A stretch of 64,000 bases of DNA from a methanogenic archaeon ISO4-H5 (GCA_001560915.1 CP014214.1:1798001-1862000), one strand, 5' to 3'; numbered from the stretch's first letter, positions 8,610-17,459 are shown. Notes: generated by a model from the letters alone, not told the origin. Translations and numbers: made by a program.

Positions 8610-9462
8610 TCTCGGCAGGCTGATCGGTAGAATCGCAGACGTAGATGCCTGCGTCCTCCCCCAGCAGATCCCTTATCACGTCTGTGGGAGCATCCGTGAA
8701 GATGCTGTTACCCAGCATGCACATGGCTGCGGGATAGCCTGCATCATGTAATACCGAAAGAGCAGCGGATACTTCTTTACTCTCGACCCCGCAGGCATCG
8801 GAGAAGGAATTGGAGAGAGAATAGAGCGAAAACTCGCTCGGACTCTTCAGATAATCGGATAATGCGGTGCAGCCGGCCTCGGATATGCGGTTCCTTACTG
8901 CAGGGTCGCTGAGGGTGTCCCCAGTATGCATCTTGGGCCCCAGGACCACCAGGCTCAGGGCGGGGAAGGAGACGTCGGTGGCGATGACCTCGCCCCTCGG
9001 AGGAAGGCCTTCTCTGATACGCACAGGCTGGTGTCCCAGACATGTCAAAGCTGATACGTCTCCAAGCCCTCCTCCGCCTCTTATCTCGGCGATATGGGCG
9101 GCCTCATAGGCCCTCTCGGATGATGCTCCGACGATGTTCGCAACGCACAATGCTACCGCGATCGCTCCTGCCGCACTCATGCCGAAACCCTCCCCGCAGG
9201 GGAGTTCGTTGCGGATGTTCACCTCGAAGCAGCGGCCGGGCGCCAGTTCCTCCAGGACCAGACGGGTGACCGGGAGTTCCGCTTCCTCTCCATCCATGAC
9301 GAACCTGGTCACCGAGGATTCCCTGACCTCGGCATGGGTTCCCCTTGAGATCCTGATTCCCGCACCGAGCGAGCCCCGAGCCAATATGTCCCCGCCGGCG
9401 GAACCGGCGGGACTGAAGAAACAGGTTATGTGTCCGGGGCAGAAGGCGGATACCATGTTCAC
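8593..9462 (-). CDS. Pantoate kinase (archaeal CoA pathway)
   Basis: This GHMP-superfamily kinase phosphorylates pantoate to 4-phosphopantoate, the archaeal replacement for the bacterial pantothenate kinase route. In 289 residues it has the N-terminal AFCPGHITCFF substrate loop and the GHMP ATP loop LPCGEGFGMSAAGAIAVAL (~90), then DVSALTCLGHQPVRIREG. The GTG at 9462 overlaps the coaBC stop as GTGA; an ATG two codons later (9456) is an alternative. Linkage to coaBC, which acts later in the same pathway, supports the call. Confidence 0.88.
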   Translation of the reverse strand: MNMVSAFCPGHITCFFSPAGSAGGDILARGSLGAGIRISRGTHAEVRESSVTRFVMDGEEAELPVTRLVLEELAPGRCFEVNIRNELPCGEGFGMSAAGAIAVALCVANIVGASSERAYEAAHIAEIRGGGGLGDVSALTCLGHQPVRIREGLPPRGEVIATDVSFPALSLVVLGPKMHTGDTLSDPAVRNRISEAGCTALSDYLKSPSEFSLYSLSNSFSDACGVESKEVSAALSVLHDAGYPAAMCMLGNSIFTDAPTDVIRDLLGEDAGIYVCDSTDQPAEITRKA

Positions 9463-10649
9463 AGCTTCTCTGACACGTAATTGAGAATAATCTCGGAGAT
9501 GGCTGGCTTGCTGCCGGTGATATCCGTAGCCTTATCCCCGGTGACCAGCAGCACATTGGCGGAGGTCTTGCCGGCGGAATCGATATCGTTGGCGATGACC
9601 GCGGAGAGATCGTACTTCTCGAGACGGTCGCGGGCCTTGGCTATGAGGGCATCGCGGGACAGCCCGGACTCGGCCTTGTATCCGATGACCTTGTCACACT
9701 TCTGACGGAGCAGGGGCAGGACCTTGGGAACAGGGTTCATTTTCATGTCGAATCCCTTGTCGCTGGGTATCTTGCCCTCGACCTTGTTCTCGGGGGTGAA
9801 GTCTGCCAGTGCCGCCGGAACGATGACTATGTCGTGGTCCACGTCGTCCAGCATGCCGATGAGGTCGCTGACCGAGGCATATCTGCGGAGAGGGATGTAG
9901 TCAGGAAGGGGGACACTGCATCCGCCCATCCACAGTTCGACATCAGCCCCGCGTTCGAATGCGCGTTCGGCAAGGGCCACAGCCATCATACCGGTGGAAC
10001 GGTTGGTTATGAGACGCATGTTGTCGAGGGGTTCCTCGCTCCTTCCGCCGATTATGAGTATCTTCTTACCGAGGAGGTCGTCGCGGGAGAGGAGTTTGAT
10101 GGCCCATGCGGCCACCTCGCTCACAGATGCCACCTTGGCCCTTCCTCCGGACATGTGGGGTCCGATGATGTTGACTCCCCAGGAGGCCAGAGTCTCCAGG
10201 TTGCGGGAAACGGCGGGGTTCTCCATCATCATGCCGTGCATGGCGGGAGCGACGGCGATGGGTATTCCCCCGCCGAGTGCGACCGTGGCCATGGTGGTCA
10301 CGGGGGTATCGTCGATGCCGTTTGCCATCTTGGAGATGGTGTTGGCGGTCGCGGGATAGATAAGGAAGAGATCTGCATCGGAGCGGTCACCCAGGTATTT
10401 TATGTGCTCCGTCTGGCCCCCGATCTCCAATATCGGCTTGTTGCCCGAGGCGAACTCGATGGCATCGGGTGCGACGAGCTTCTGTGCGGCTTCGGTCATG
10501 ACCGGGATCACCTTCGCACCGTGGCGGATGAGCTCCCTTATCATATGGAAACTCTCGACGGCTGCGATGCTGCCTGTAATTCCCAGTACGATGGTCTTTC
10601 CTGACAGCCTGTTGCTCTTCTCGCAATATATCTCTTCACTGGGGTGCAT
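9459..10649 (-). CDS. coaBC: Bifunctional phosphopantothenoylcysteine decarboxylase/synthase
   Basis: CoaBC makes 4'-phosphopantetheine from phosphopantothenate and cysteine in two steps. The N-terminal FMN-dependent decarboxylase half shows VLGITGSIAAVESFHMIREL with the catalytic His, and PAMHGMMMENP (~145). The C-terminal synthase half shows GGRSEEPLDNMRLITNRSTG (~205) and AALADFTPENKVEGKIPS (~285). Its 396 residues are typical. It overlaps tmk by 14 bases and pantoate kinase by 4 bases, indicating one operon. Confidence 0.94.
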   Translation of the reverse strand: MHPSEEIYCEKSNRLSGKTIVLGITGSIAAVESFHMIRELIRHGAKVIPVMTEAAQKLVAPDAIEFASGNKPILEIGGQTEHIKYLGDRSDADLFLIYPATANTISKMANGIDDTPVTTMATVALGGGIPIAVAPAMHGMMMENPAVSRNLETLASWGVNIIGPHMSGGRAKVASVSEVAAWAIKLLSRDDLLGKKILIIGGRSEEPLDNMRLITNRSTGMMAVALAERAFERGADVELWMGGCSVPLPDYIPLRRYASVSDLIGMLDDVDHDIVIVPAALADFTPENKVEGKIPSDKGFDMKMNPVPKVLPLLRQKCDKVIGYKAESGLSRDALIAKARDRLEKYDLSAVIANDIDSAGKTSANVLLVTGDKATDITGSKPAISEIILNYVSEKL

Positions 10650-11232
10650 ACAATCCCTTCTTCCTCATGATTTCAAGAACGGTCTCCGCCACCTGCTTCT
10701 CGTCGGCGGAAGCGTCCACTACCTGATAGTCCAATTGTTCAGCCAGACGCAGATATGCGGAACGGACCCTGCGCTGGAAATCCAGCTTCTCGAAACGGCT
10801 CAGTTCCTCTCCGCGGCTCGATACCCTCGCCATACTGACCTCGGGGTCTATGTCCAGGAGGATGGTGAGATCCGGCGTGATGACCGATTTCTTCTGCATT
10901 CCGAGCAGCCATTCCCAATCGGCCGAATCCCCGAAGGAGGCCGACTGATAGGCGACGGTGGATCCTAGGTAACGGTCGCAAATGACCCATCTGCCCGACT
11001 CCAGGATCTCCTCTATCTGTCTGGTGTGCACGGCACGGTCCGCCGCGAAGAGCAGTGCCTCGGCGGCGGGAGGGATGTCCCCGTAGGCCCCCGACCTCAG
11101 TGCGGACCCGATGGGCCCGGAGGTGGGTTCGAAAGTGAGCTCGGCACCTCCCACAGCATCCGATATAGTATGTGCCAGCGTGGTCTTTCCGGAACCGTCG
11201 ATTCCTTCCAGGACGATGAATTTCCCTCTCAT
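10636..11232 (-). CDS. tmk: Thymidylate kinase
   Basis: The enzyme phosphorylates dTMP to dTDP. The 198-residue protein has the P-loop LEGIDGSGKTTLAH at residue ~8, the DR(Y/H)-type motif WVICDRYLGSTVAYQSASFG (~90) and DLTILLDIDPEVSMAR (~125). It sits between a Toprim gene and coaBC in a leftward cluster. Confidence 0.93.
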   Translation of the reverse strand: MRGKFIVLEGIDGSGKTTLAHTISDAVGGAELTFEPTSGPIGSALRSGAYGDIPPAAEALLFAADRAVHTRQIEEILESGRWVICDRYLGSTVAYQSASFGDSADWEWLLGMQKKSVITPDLTILLDIDPEVSMARVSSRGEELSRFEKLDFQRRVRSAYLRLAEQLDYQVVDASADEKQVAETVLEIMRKKGLYAPQ

Positions 11233-11256
11233 CTGTTAGGGTAATCCCCTCTCCGC

Positions 11257-11652
11257 TCATATAGATTTGGCACGCAGCCCGAGGACGAAGGTGTCCAGCG
11301 ATTCCACGTCCTTGATGTACATGCGGCAGAGATGGCGCAATCCGGAACGTATCTTGAAATCGGTATCGTCGGGACCCTTGCTCAGAATCTCCGCCAGCCG
11401 TTCAGCCAACCTGTCCCCGCGTAAGTCCCAGTCGGTCAGAACGACTGATTTTCCACCGTGCGAGGACACATACTCGCCGGCTCTGACAGGACCTCCTCCC
11501 GACTGCATCGTGAACATGTCCCCGGAGATCCCGAGGTTGGAAAGCGCCTCGCAATCCTTCTTTCCTTCGACGATGAGGATGTGTGTCTCCGACAGGTCCG
11601 TCAGTTCAGCTAACAGATCCTCCAGAGCGGATAACTGCTCCGAATCGGTCAT
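11257..11652 (-). CDS. Toprim-domain protein (RNase M5/DnaG-like small Toprim)
   Basis: A 131-residue protein that is essentially a lone Toprim domain. THILIVEGKKDCEAL carries the conserved Glu, and KSVVLTDWDLRGDRLAERL carries the DxD pair that binds metal. Small archaeal Toprim proteins of this type are uncharacterised, but related domains cut or join nucleic acid. It starts the tmk-coaBC-pantoate kinase cluster (24-base gap to tmk). The start is MTDSEQL at 11652. Confidence 0.8.
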   Translation of the reverse strand: MTDSEQLSALEDLLAELTDLSETHILIVEGKKDCEALSNLGISGDMFTMQSGGGPVRAGEYVSSHGGKSVVLTDWDLRGDRLAERLAEILSKGPDDTDFKIRSGLRHLCRMYIKDVESLDTFVLGLRAKSI

Positions 11653-11734
11653 AACCCTAGTTCGACAATTATCAACAAGATGACTGTCGCACTACTGTGC
11701 CGGTGCACCTCGGGGCGCCCGGCTATTCCGTCCC
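11653..11734 (-). ncRNA. Possible 3' end of a TnpB omega-RNA and element right end
   Basis: TnpB systems encode their guide RNA over the 3' end of tnpB and the right end of the element. The 82 bases after the tnpB stop on the minus strand hold several inverted repeats: GCCGG...CCGGC and a terminal CGACA...TGTCG close to the Toprim start codon. The location fits an omega-RNA scaffold, but exact ends and guide are not determinable. The call is by position and hairpins only. Confidence 0.4.
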
Positions 11735-12949
11735 TTACTGGGACAGGGATGGCCGGCCCATCCCTTGGATCTTCAGCCTGAGGGCACGTTGGAATACGTT
11801 GCGGGATGCATTCACGTCCCGGTCCTCCGTGTACCCGCAGTGCGGGCACCTGTGTACTCTTACACTCAGATCCTTCTTCACCATGCTTCCGCATTTCGAG
11901 CACAGCTGCGACGTATCCTTGGGAGGCACAAGGATTATCTCGCGACCGGCGCTCGAAGCCTTGTCCTTTATCCTTCTGATTAGTGCTCCCAGGGATGCGT
12001 CGTTGTATCCATTGGTCATGAATCTGTTCTTCGACTTTTTGCGAAGCGCTCTGACCGACAGATTCTCCATCCCGATGAAATCGTGGTTCTTCACGATGCA
12101 CGCCGAAATGGTTTCCACATTGTTCTTCCTGTGGTTTTCTATCTTCCCGTATGTGTGATTTAATTTAGTTTGTAACTTATTGTAATGCTCGGAGCCGTAC
12201 AGGGCACGGCTCATCTGCTTCTGGATTTTGGCGACCTTCTTGTACATCCTGCTGAAAATGCGGTCGTTAGGGAATTTGGTGCCGTCGGAAAGGGCGGCGA
12301 TGTTGGAGATGCCGAGATCCACTCCTACGGGACCCTTGAGAGGATCCTTGTACGGCTTGGGGGTCTCCTCATAGGTTATGCAGGCATAGTACTCGTAGTG
12401 GCTGCCCATGTCCTTCCGTTTGATCGTACAGGTCTTGATCTTCCCGTCGATCCTTGTCCCCTGGTTATAGCACCTGATGAGCCCGGGGACCTTCCCGAAT
12501 CTGAGAAGACGTCTCTTCTTCCCGTTGCGCTTCTCGGTAACTATCGAGAAATCCCTTTTGTACACAGGGTAGGTGTATGATCCCGAACCCCCTCCAGTAC
12601 GGAATCTGGGGTAGCGGTCACCACGCATCCAGAACCTGTAAGGTTCGAAGGTCAGCGTCCCGCCTTCTTTCTTGTGGGTATCCAAAGTTTTCTTGCAGGC
12701 CTGAGCAACCTGTGATGCCGTGGAAAGGAGGGTGGTGGAATACGCCCCGCCGATGAAAGTGGAGTTATTTCTCATTCTGGTGGTCAGTTTGTTCAAGTCG
12801 AACACCGAAGGCAGTTTGTCGGTTTTATTGTACACCTGCTTGCAAGCGGTCACCAAAGCATTGAAGACGTAGCGGTTCGCCTCGATGTTGTGATCAATCA
12901 CCTTCCTCTGAGCGGAATTCGGTTCGATGCGTACCTTCAGCGTCTTCAT
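11735..12949 (-). CDS. tnpB: TnpB RNA-guided nuclease of the IS200/IS605 group
   Basis: This 404-residue protein has the full TnpB layout: an N-terminal HTH and beta-barrel region (MKTLKVRIEPNSAQRKVID), a split RuvC domain with Asp in GPVGVDLGISNIAAL and Glu in FIGMENLSVRAL, a zinc finger (CSKCG...CPHCGY) and a last Asp in TEDRDVNASRNVF. All three catalytic acids are present, so it may be active. No tnpA transposase is nearby, so it is an orphan copy that could not move alone. The start at 12949 is preferred over an ATG four codons upstream. Confidence 0.93.
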   Translation of the reverse strand: MKTLKVRIEPNSAQRKVIDHNIEANRYVFNALVTACKQVYNKTDKLPSVFDLNKLTTRMRNNSTFIGGAYSTTLLSTASQVAQACKKTLDTHKKEGGTLTFEPYRFWMRGDRYPRFRTGGGSGSYTYPVYKRDFSIVTEKRNGKKRRLLRFGKVPGLIRCYNQGTRIDGKIKTCTIKRKDMGSHYEYYACITYEETPKPYKDPLKGPVGVDLGISNIAALSDGTKFPNDRIFSRMYKKVAKIQKQMSRALYGSEHYNKLQTKLNHTYGKIENHRKNNVETISACIVKNHDFIGMENLSVRALRKKSKNRFMTNGYNDASLGALIRRIKDKASSAGREIILVPPKDTSQLCSKCGSMVKKDLSVRVHRCPHCGYTEDRDVNASRNVFQRALRLKIQGMGRPSLSQ

Positions 12950-12970
12950 GCGTGAAATCACGTGATGTCG

Positions 12971-12981
12971 GCTATATAAAG
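12971..12981 (-). promoter_or_regulatory. TATA box of tnpB
   Basis: The minus strand reads CTTTATATAGC about 22-32 bases before the chosen tnpB ATG, which predicts a near-leaderless transcript. Confidence 0.5.
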
Positions 12982-13430
12982 TTAAGAGGGGGAGGTCGCC
13001 GAAAATACCGAAAGTGACCGAAACTGAAAGAATTTTTCTGTTTTTGTCATTTTTTGCCCATCCTGAGAATAACCCTCCCCCCCTCTTCCGTCCGTCAGGC
13101 CGAGAATCTGCACGACCGGACTCTTCTCCGTACGGACGGTCTCGCCGTTATTCCGGTATTGTTCATACGTCTGAAACCAGCTTCGTTCTCACTTAGCGAA
13201 TCGGTATACCCAGACCGTTGAAATCAGGCCAGTTGCGGGGAAAATTCCCATCGTTTTTGGTGCTTTTGACAGGCATTCCGTTCTCACTTAACTTGAATCG
13301 GCCCGGATACCGTTCATGAACTTCTCGGGGACCTCCAAAAAACGATAACTGAGAACGAGACCGACCCATCCGAAAACCGTATTTCTTCCCAAAATCTGTC
13401 GGAGTTTCCTCCATAAATGTCGAACTCAAG
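12982..13430. other. Gene-free stretch with scattered inverted repeats
   Basis: No convincing gene is seen. CGTTCTCACTTA occurs at ~13,183 and ~13,281, and a near inverted copy (AACTGAGAACG) lies at ~13,345. CATCGTTTTTGG at ~13,248 is mirrored by CCAAAAAACGAT at ~13,337. These could be remains of an insertion-sequence left end or a folded RNA. A minus-strand open frame covers part of it but has no recognisable features. Confidence 0.4.
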
Positions 13431-13727
13431 TCATAAAAGTGCCTGTATCTTTTGACATGCGGTATCAGCATCCCCGTAGACGGTGACGGTCTTCTGGCGG
13501 GAGGTCTGCCCCGCGGTAACCCGGGATTTGAACCCTGTGCATTCCTCGAGGACCTCCTCCACCTCCTTGTTGGCCCGGCCGTCGAGCGGGGGTGCCTTGA
13601 CGCGGATGATGAGCCTCTTCCGCCAGGGATCGATGCCCTCGATACCGGAACGGGACGAACGGGGAGAGACAAGGAGCTCCACCTCGAGACCCTCGGATAC
13701 CCGGCGGCTGACATCGTTCACGTCCAT
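13431..13727 (-). CDS. DUF167 (YggU/UPF0235) family protein
   Basis: A 98-residue conserved protein of unknown function found in all three domains of life. It shows the family pattern: an LELLV-like strand, then KRLIIRVKAPPLDGRANKEV and a following helix, ending in TAGQTSRQKTVTVYGD. It is divergent from the GINS gene, with 74 bases between them. Confidence 0.87.
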   Translation of the reverse strand: MDVNDVSRRVSEGLEVELLVSPRSSRSGIEGIDPWRKRLIIRVKAPPLDGRANKEVEEVLEECTGFKSRVTAGQTSRQKTVTVYGDADTACQKIQALL

Positions 13728-13801
13728 AGTGAAGGGGAAGGATTGCTCGCTTTTGTACCTTCGGCAACAAGGTTATTAGGCGATTAGACATGTGAGTAGG
13801 T

Positions 13802-14644
13802 ATGCCCGATTCCGACAAGGCGATGACCATCGAAGACCTCGCCGAGGTCTACCGTGTCGAGAAGAAATCAGGTTCACTTTACGTTGTCAGACCCGATTTC
13901 TACCCTGCCGTAGCGGAGCTGTTGAGGACACAGAGGGCAAACTACGACAAACTCCTCTCCGAGGACCCGGATTCCATCAGCTGCGAGGGTGCCAACTCCC
14001 GCAGGAAGAAGGGGATGCAGCTGTCCAAGGAAATCGTCGAGATGCGCATGGACAAGATCACCAAGATGGCCCTCAGGGGAGCCATGGGCGCCAACAACAC
14101 CTTCGAGGCCCTCACTCCCGAGGAGAAGAAACTCTACGATCACGTCCTCATCCTGGTCAAGGACCATAAAGCCATAATCAGCCGCCTCAGCGGCAGCATC
14201 ACCCACCGCACACCGGACATCTCGGACATCTTCACCGGGACTCCCGTCCAGGTACCGGTAGCGGTCCCCGTCCCCGAGGACACAGCCGAGACCCCGGAAG
14301 AGACCTCCCCTGCCCCCCAGCCCGAGATCTATGAGGACGACCTCGGCATGATCCCCCAGGAAGATACCTTCGACATGGACTGCATGGAGCCTGAACAGGA
14401 ACAGGAGATCCCCGCCGACGAGCTAGATGCCATGGTCCCCGCTGAGAAGGAGACTGAACCTGCCCCCAAGGAAGAAGCGGCCGACGATTACATGGTGGTC
14501 AGAGTGCTGGAGGACCTCGATACGTTCTCCGGGCCGCTCAGGGATTATACTCTCCGCAGGGAAGAGATCGTCCGCCTGCCGGAGATGTTCGCCCAGGCGC
14601 TGATCAACCGCAACCTGGCTGTAAAAGTATCGATGTCACCTTGA
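13802..14644 (+). CDS. GINS complex subunit, Gins51 type
   Basis: GINS joins MCM and Cdc45/RecJ in the archaeal replicative helicase. The 280-residue protein has an N-terminal helical A domain (residues ~1-135) and an acidic, proline-rich linker (~140-225, many Glu/Pro/Ala). A small C-terminal B domain follows: YMVVRVLEDLDTFSGPLRDYTL, then RREEIVRLPEMFAQALINR. The A-before-B order is that of Gins51 (Sld5/Psf1 type). The linker is longer than usual. The 3' end overlaps the convergent MBL-fold gene by 9 bases. Confidence 0.85.
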   Translation: MPDSDKAMTIEDLAEVYRVEKKSGSLYVVRPDFYPAVAELLRTQRANYDKLLSEDPDSISCEGANSRRKKGMQLSKEIVEMRMDKITKMALRGAMGANNTFEALTPEEKKLYDHVLILVKDHKAIISRLSGSITHRTPDISDIFTGTPVQVPVAVPVPEDTAETPEETSPAPQPEIYEDDLGMIPQEDTFDMDCMEPEQEQEIPADELDAMVPAEKETEPAPKEEAADDYMVVRVLEDLDTFSGPLRDYTLRREEIVRLPEMFAQALINRNLAVKVSMSP

Positions 14645-15400
14645 TACAGTGACGGTACGGGTGTCGCCCAGGAACTCCAAGCAATCGATTTTGTAACGTT
14701 TTATGCCCGTGTACTCCGCCACCGTGTCGCGTGCGATGTCGGGAGTGTTGTTGTGTTTGCTCAGATGTCCGAGGAAGATGGTGCGGTCGGGCTTGATGGC
14801 AGTGTTCTTGATCTCCCTGGCGGAATCGGCGTTGCACATGTGCCCGTGATCCCCCGCGATACGCCTTTTCAACGGCTCGGGATAAGGTCCCTCGTGGAGC
14901 ATCTTGTTGTCGTAATTCGCTTCCACGATAGCGAAATCCGCATCTTCCAATGCCTGTCTGAGAGGGAATGTGAACTTGCCGGTGTCGGTTGCCACCAGGA
15001 TGTTCTTGCCTCCTGCCGAAACGGTGTACGCACAGGGGTCGGCAGCATCATGCAGAGTAGGAAGAGGAAGGATACTGAAATCACCGATATTGAAACGCTG
15101 GAGCGTCTGGATGATATTGAAATCCACGTTGCCGGGATTGAATGAACCCAGGGTCGCGGGGTTACAGTAAACCGGAATACCCAGCTTGCGTGCGATGGGC
15201 CCCACACCGTTCACGTGATCGGCGTGCTCGTGGGTGACCAGAAGGGCCTTGATGGCGCTCTCGTCCACGCCCTCGCGCTCCAGCAGCTTGTGGGTCTTAG
15301 AATAGCTGAGTCCCGCATCTATCATTATCGCTTCGTCGTCCAGCTGGATGACGGTACAGTTGCCGTCGCTACCGCTGGCAATCACTTGGACTTCCAGCAT
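14636..15400 (-). CDS. Metallo-beta-lactamase-fold hydrolase (YycJ/WalJ-like)
   Basis: A 254-residue MBL-fold protein with the metal motif LLVTHEHADHVNGVGPI (~60), a later His in GDHGHMCNADSAREI (~185) and an Asp in LVATDTGKFTF (~135). The opening VIASGSDGNCTVIQLDDEAIMIDAG is typical of the YycJ/WalJ group of phosphodiesterase or nuclease-like enzymes; the substrate is unknown. It starts 2 bases after the CBS gene stop and is probably co-transcribed with it. Confidence 0.85.
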   Translation of the reverse strand: MLEVQVIASGSDGNCTVIQLDDEAIMIDAGLSYSKTHKLLEREGVDESAIKALLVTHEHADHVNGVGPIARKLGIPVYCNPATLGSFNPGNVDFNIIQTLQRFNIGDFSILPLPTLHDAADPCAYTVSAGGKNILVATDTGKFTFPLRQALEDADFAIVEANYDNKMLHEGPYPEPLKRRIAGDHGHMCNADSAREIKNTAIKPDRTIFLGHLSKHNNTPDIARDTVAEYTGIKRYKIDCLEFLGDTRTVTVSR

Positions 15401-15402
15401 AC

Positions 15403-15882
15403 TCAGATCTTCTTCTTGTAGATGTAGAAGATGATATCGGAGCGGGAAATGGTTCCGACCAGGACTCCCTGCTCGAGAACGGGAAGACGGCCTACGCCGA
15501 GCTTCATCATGACCTTCAGGGCCTCGATGATCTCCGCATCGGGAGTGGTGACAAGGGTACTCTTGACCATGATGTCCTCGACCTTCTTGTCGGAGATCTC
15601 CTTGTTCGCGATGTTGACATCCTGAGAGGAGGCAGAGGTATCCAGGGGAGTGTTGAGAAGGTGTCCCGCGTCATCTGCATCCAATTTGTCCTGATACTTC
15701 AGAATGAGCTTGAGAATATCGGTCTGGGAGATCATTCCCAGAACATGGTTGCGGTTGTCCACGACAGGAGCGCCGGAAACGTTGTCGACTGCCATCCTTA
15801 TTACCGCCTGCCTAACCGTATCGGTAGGCTTGACGGTTATGACCTGTGTGGTCATCAAATCCCTTACCCTTAACTGGCTCAT
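15403..15882 (-). CDS. Two-CBS-domain protein
   Basis: The 159 residues form a tandem CBS pair (a Bateman module). The first repeat starts VRDLMTTQVITVKPTDTVRQ, with APVVDNRNHVLGMISQTDILK. The second starts VEDIMVKSTLVTTPDAEIIE, with LPVLEQGVLVGTISRSDII. Such free-standing modules usually bind adenine nucleotides or SAM and control a partner; no partner domain is fused here. Confidence 0.88.
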   Translation of the reverse strand: MSQLRVRDLMTTQVITVKPTDTVRQAVIRMAVDNVSGAPVVDNRNHVLGMISQTDILKLILKYQDKLDADDAGHLLNTPLDTSASSQDVNIANKEISDKKVEDIMVKSTLVTTPDAEIIEALKVMMKLGVGRLPVLEQGVLVGTISRSDIIFYIYKKKI

Positions 15883-15945
15883 CGATTAGACAATAGCGTT
15901 AGTTATATTATGTCTTTTCCTAAAACAGATGTTCACGGCAATAGA

Positions 15946-15953
15946 TTTATAAG
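15946..15953 (+). promoter_or_regulatory. TATA box of tRNA-Lys
   Basis: TTTATAAG lies 24 bases before the first base of the tRNA, normal spacing for an archaeal tRNA promoter. Confidence 0.6.
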
Positions 15954-15977
15954 TAAGGAGGAGATAGCCAGGGTCAC

Positions 15978-16055
15978 GGGGCCTGTAGCTCAGCTAGGTA
16001 GAGCGTTCGACTCTTAATCGAACGGCCAAGGGTTCGAATCCCTTCAGGCCCGCCA
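15978..16055 (+). tRNA. tRNA-Lys, anticodon CTT
   Basis: A complete cloverleaf can be folded. The acceptor GGGCCTG pairs with CAGGCCC, the D arm contains TAGCTCAGCTAGGTAGAGC, the anticodon arm is GTTCGACTCTTAATCGAAC with anticodon CTT, and the T arm is AGGGTTCGAATCCCT. CCA follows the discriminator base at 16,053-16,055 and so is encoded. No intron is seen. Its 3' end is the attachment site of the integrated island. Confidence 0.95.
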
Positions 16056-16058
16056 TCT
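16041..16058 (+). repeat. attL: left attachment core in tRNA-Lys
   Basis: The 18 bases CCTTCAGGCCCGCCATCT, covering the 3' end of tRNA-Lys, recur exactly at 63,162-63,179. A degraded copy lies at 58,747. The integrase gene lies just inside, as expected for a tRNA-targeted integrative element. Confidence 0.88.
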
Positions 16059-16385
16059 TCTCCAGAATTCCTTGAATACTCCAACCAGAGTATACTTATT
16101 CTAACTTCCTCATTCCGAACCTACCTCTGAATCCCCTCGATACCCTCTCTTTTGCATCGGATCCTTCGAAAAAACTCCGAAATCCGCGTTTTGCAACGGG
16201 ATTTAGATAATAAGAATCTGAATTGGTATGCACATGATTCGTGCATATCTATTCCCAAAAATAACACGTGGCGGTCCTAAAAAGACCCGTTACATTTTCC
16301 CAAATGCGGATTTTATAAAAGTCCCGAACCGCCTGGAAGGTGTAGCAGTTCGGGGAAAGAGGTTTCGTGCGGTATAAAACGGCCC
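16059..16385. other. Left-end non-coding stretch between attL and integrase
   Basis: No gene is seen. TTATTCTAACTT at ~16,096 resembles the ACTATTCTAAC repeats upstream of the integrase and at the right end, so it may be an integrase arm site. An AT-rich TTTTATAAAAG occurs at ~16,310. Confidence 0.4.
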
Positions 16386-17456
16386 TTAGGGGTCCTTGTG
16401 CCTCAGGAGCCCGTTTGCCCTGGCGAGTCTGATCCTCTCCGATGCCTCCTTCTTCATGTCCGGACGCATGACGGAACTGTAAATCAGCCTCGTCTTCGCA
16501 CGGCTGCGGGCCATCTTGCATGCATTGTAGAAATCCCTGGTGGTCTGCTCGTTAGAGTGTCCCATTTGGAAACTCACAGAAGGCAGCAGATCGAAATCCT
16601 GATCCAGCACAGTGGTGCAGAAGGTAGCTCTGAAGGTCTTGGTGGAGAAGGGGAATCCGCATATCCTGGAGAGCTTCCTCATCCCCTGCCTCAGAGCGTT
16701 ATCGGAGTAACGGTACGTTCCGGGATTCCTGAGGTTGGGGAACAGGGCATCGGTCTCCACGCCCGCCTTTGCCAGATGTGCTGTACGCATGATGAGGTAC
16801 TCCTCGATCTTAGGAATCAGGTCCTCACGGAGGATCCCCACAAGGTGGGGGTCCTGATACTTGCCGTTGCCTTTGGGGAATCTTACGAAGACCGTCTTGT
16901 TCACGAGGTCCAGATCGTTCACCCCTAACCTGATGATCTCTCCCGGGCGGATCCCTGCCGCCAGGGCGATTATGACCACACCCTGGATTACTGTCATCCT
17001 CCACCCCGGGAGGTTGTCTAGGACCGCCTCTATGATTGCTACCTCCTCATCGGTGAGGACCTCGACCTCCTTCTTCGGGACACTTATCTTCAGTTTCCTC
17101 CTCGCAATCAGGACCGCTCCGTAATTACCAGCACACTGGAAGTACGAGTTCATCAATGCCAGGGCCCTCTCCTGCGTGGATGTCTGAAGGCCTTCCACAT
17201 CCCTCAGCTCCGCTATGAACAGACGGACATCGCGTTCGGTCATCACAGCGGGATCGCAATTGACTATCTTCCCCTCCTGCGCCAGCTTGGCGAATACCCT
17301 TCCATAGCGGCGGATCTTGCGGTTGCGCTCGACCTCGGTGGACGGCTTGCAGATGCCGATTATGTCGTCGTTGTACCTGTCCAGATAGGACAGGAATGTC
17401 TTCAATTCGATGCTGTCTTCTTGCGTGTTTTCTTCTACCATTAAATCTCCCTCCAA
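16386..17456 (-). CDS. int: Tyrosine recombinase (island integrase)
   Basis: This 356-residue protein has an N-terminal core-binding domain (about 20-130) and a C-terminal catalytic domain. Catalytic residues can be placed: Arg in LAAGIRPGEIIRL (~180), Lys in FPKGNGKYQDP, Arg in STKTFRATFCTT, His in FQMGHSNEQTT, and Tyr in TRDFY. The first His/Lys of the usual HxxR box is Lys/Thr here, as in some archaeal integrases. It reads toward attL 330 bases away, the classical arrangement, and very likely inserted the island. Confidence 0.92.
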   Translation of the reverse strand: MEGDLMVEENTQEDSIELKTFLSYLDRYNDDIIGICKPSTEVERNRKIRRYGRVFAKLAQEGKIVNCDPAVMTERDVRLFIAELRDVEGLQTSTQERALALMNSYFQCAGNYGAVLIARRKLKISVPKKEVEVLTDEEVAIIEAVLDNLPGWRMTVIQGVVIIALAAGIRPGEIIRLGVNDLDLVNKTVFVRFPKGNGKYQDPHLVGILREDLIPKIEEYLIMRTAHLAKAGVETDALFPNLRNPGTYRYSDNALRQGMRKLSRICGFPFSTKTFRATFCTTVLDQDFDLLPSVSFQMGHSNEQTTRDFYNACKMARSRAKTRLIYSSVMRPDMKKEASERIRLARANGLLRHKDP

Positions 17457-17459
17457 ATT

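Noticed and set aside
13193-13468. Minus-strand frame after the DUF167 gene that could encode ~90 residues
   Set aside because: No ribosome-binding site, family or conserved neighbour supports it; it crosses the repeat-rich stretch.
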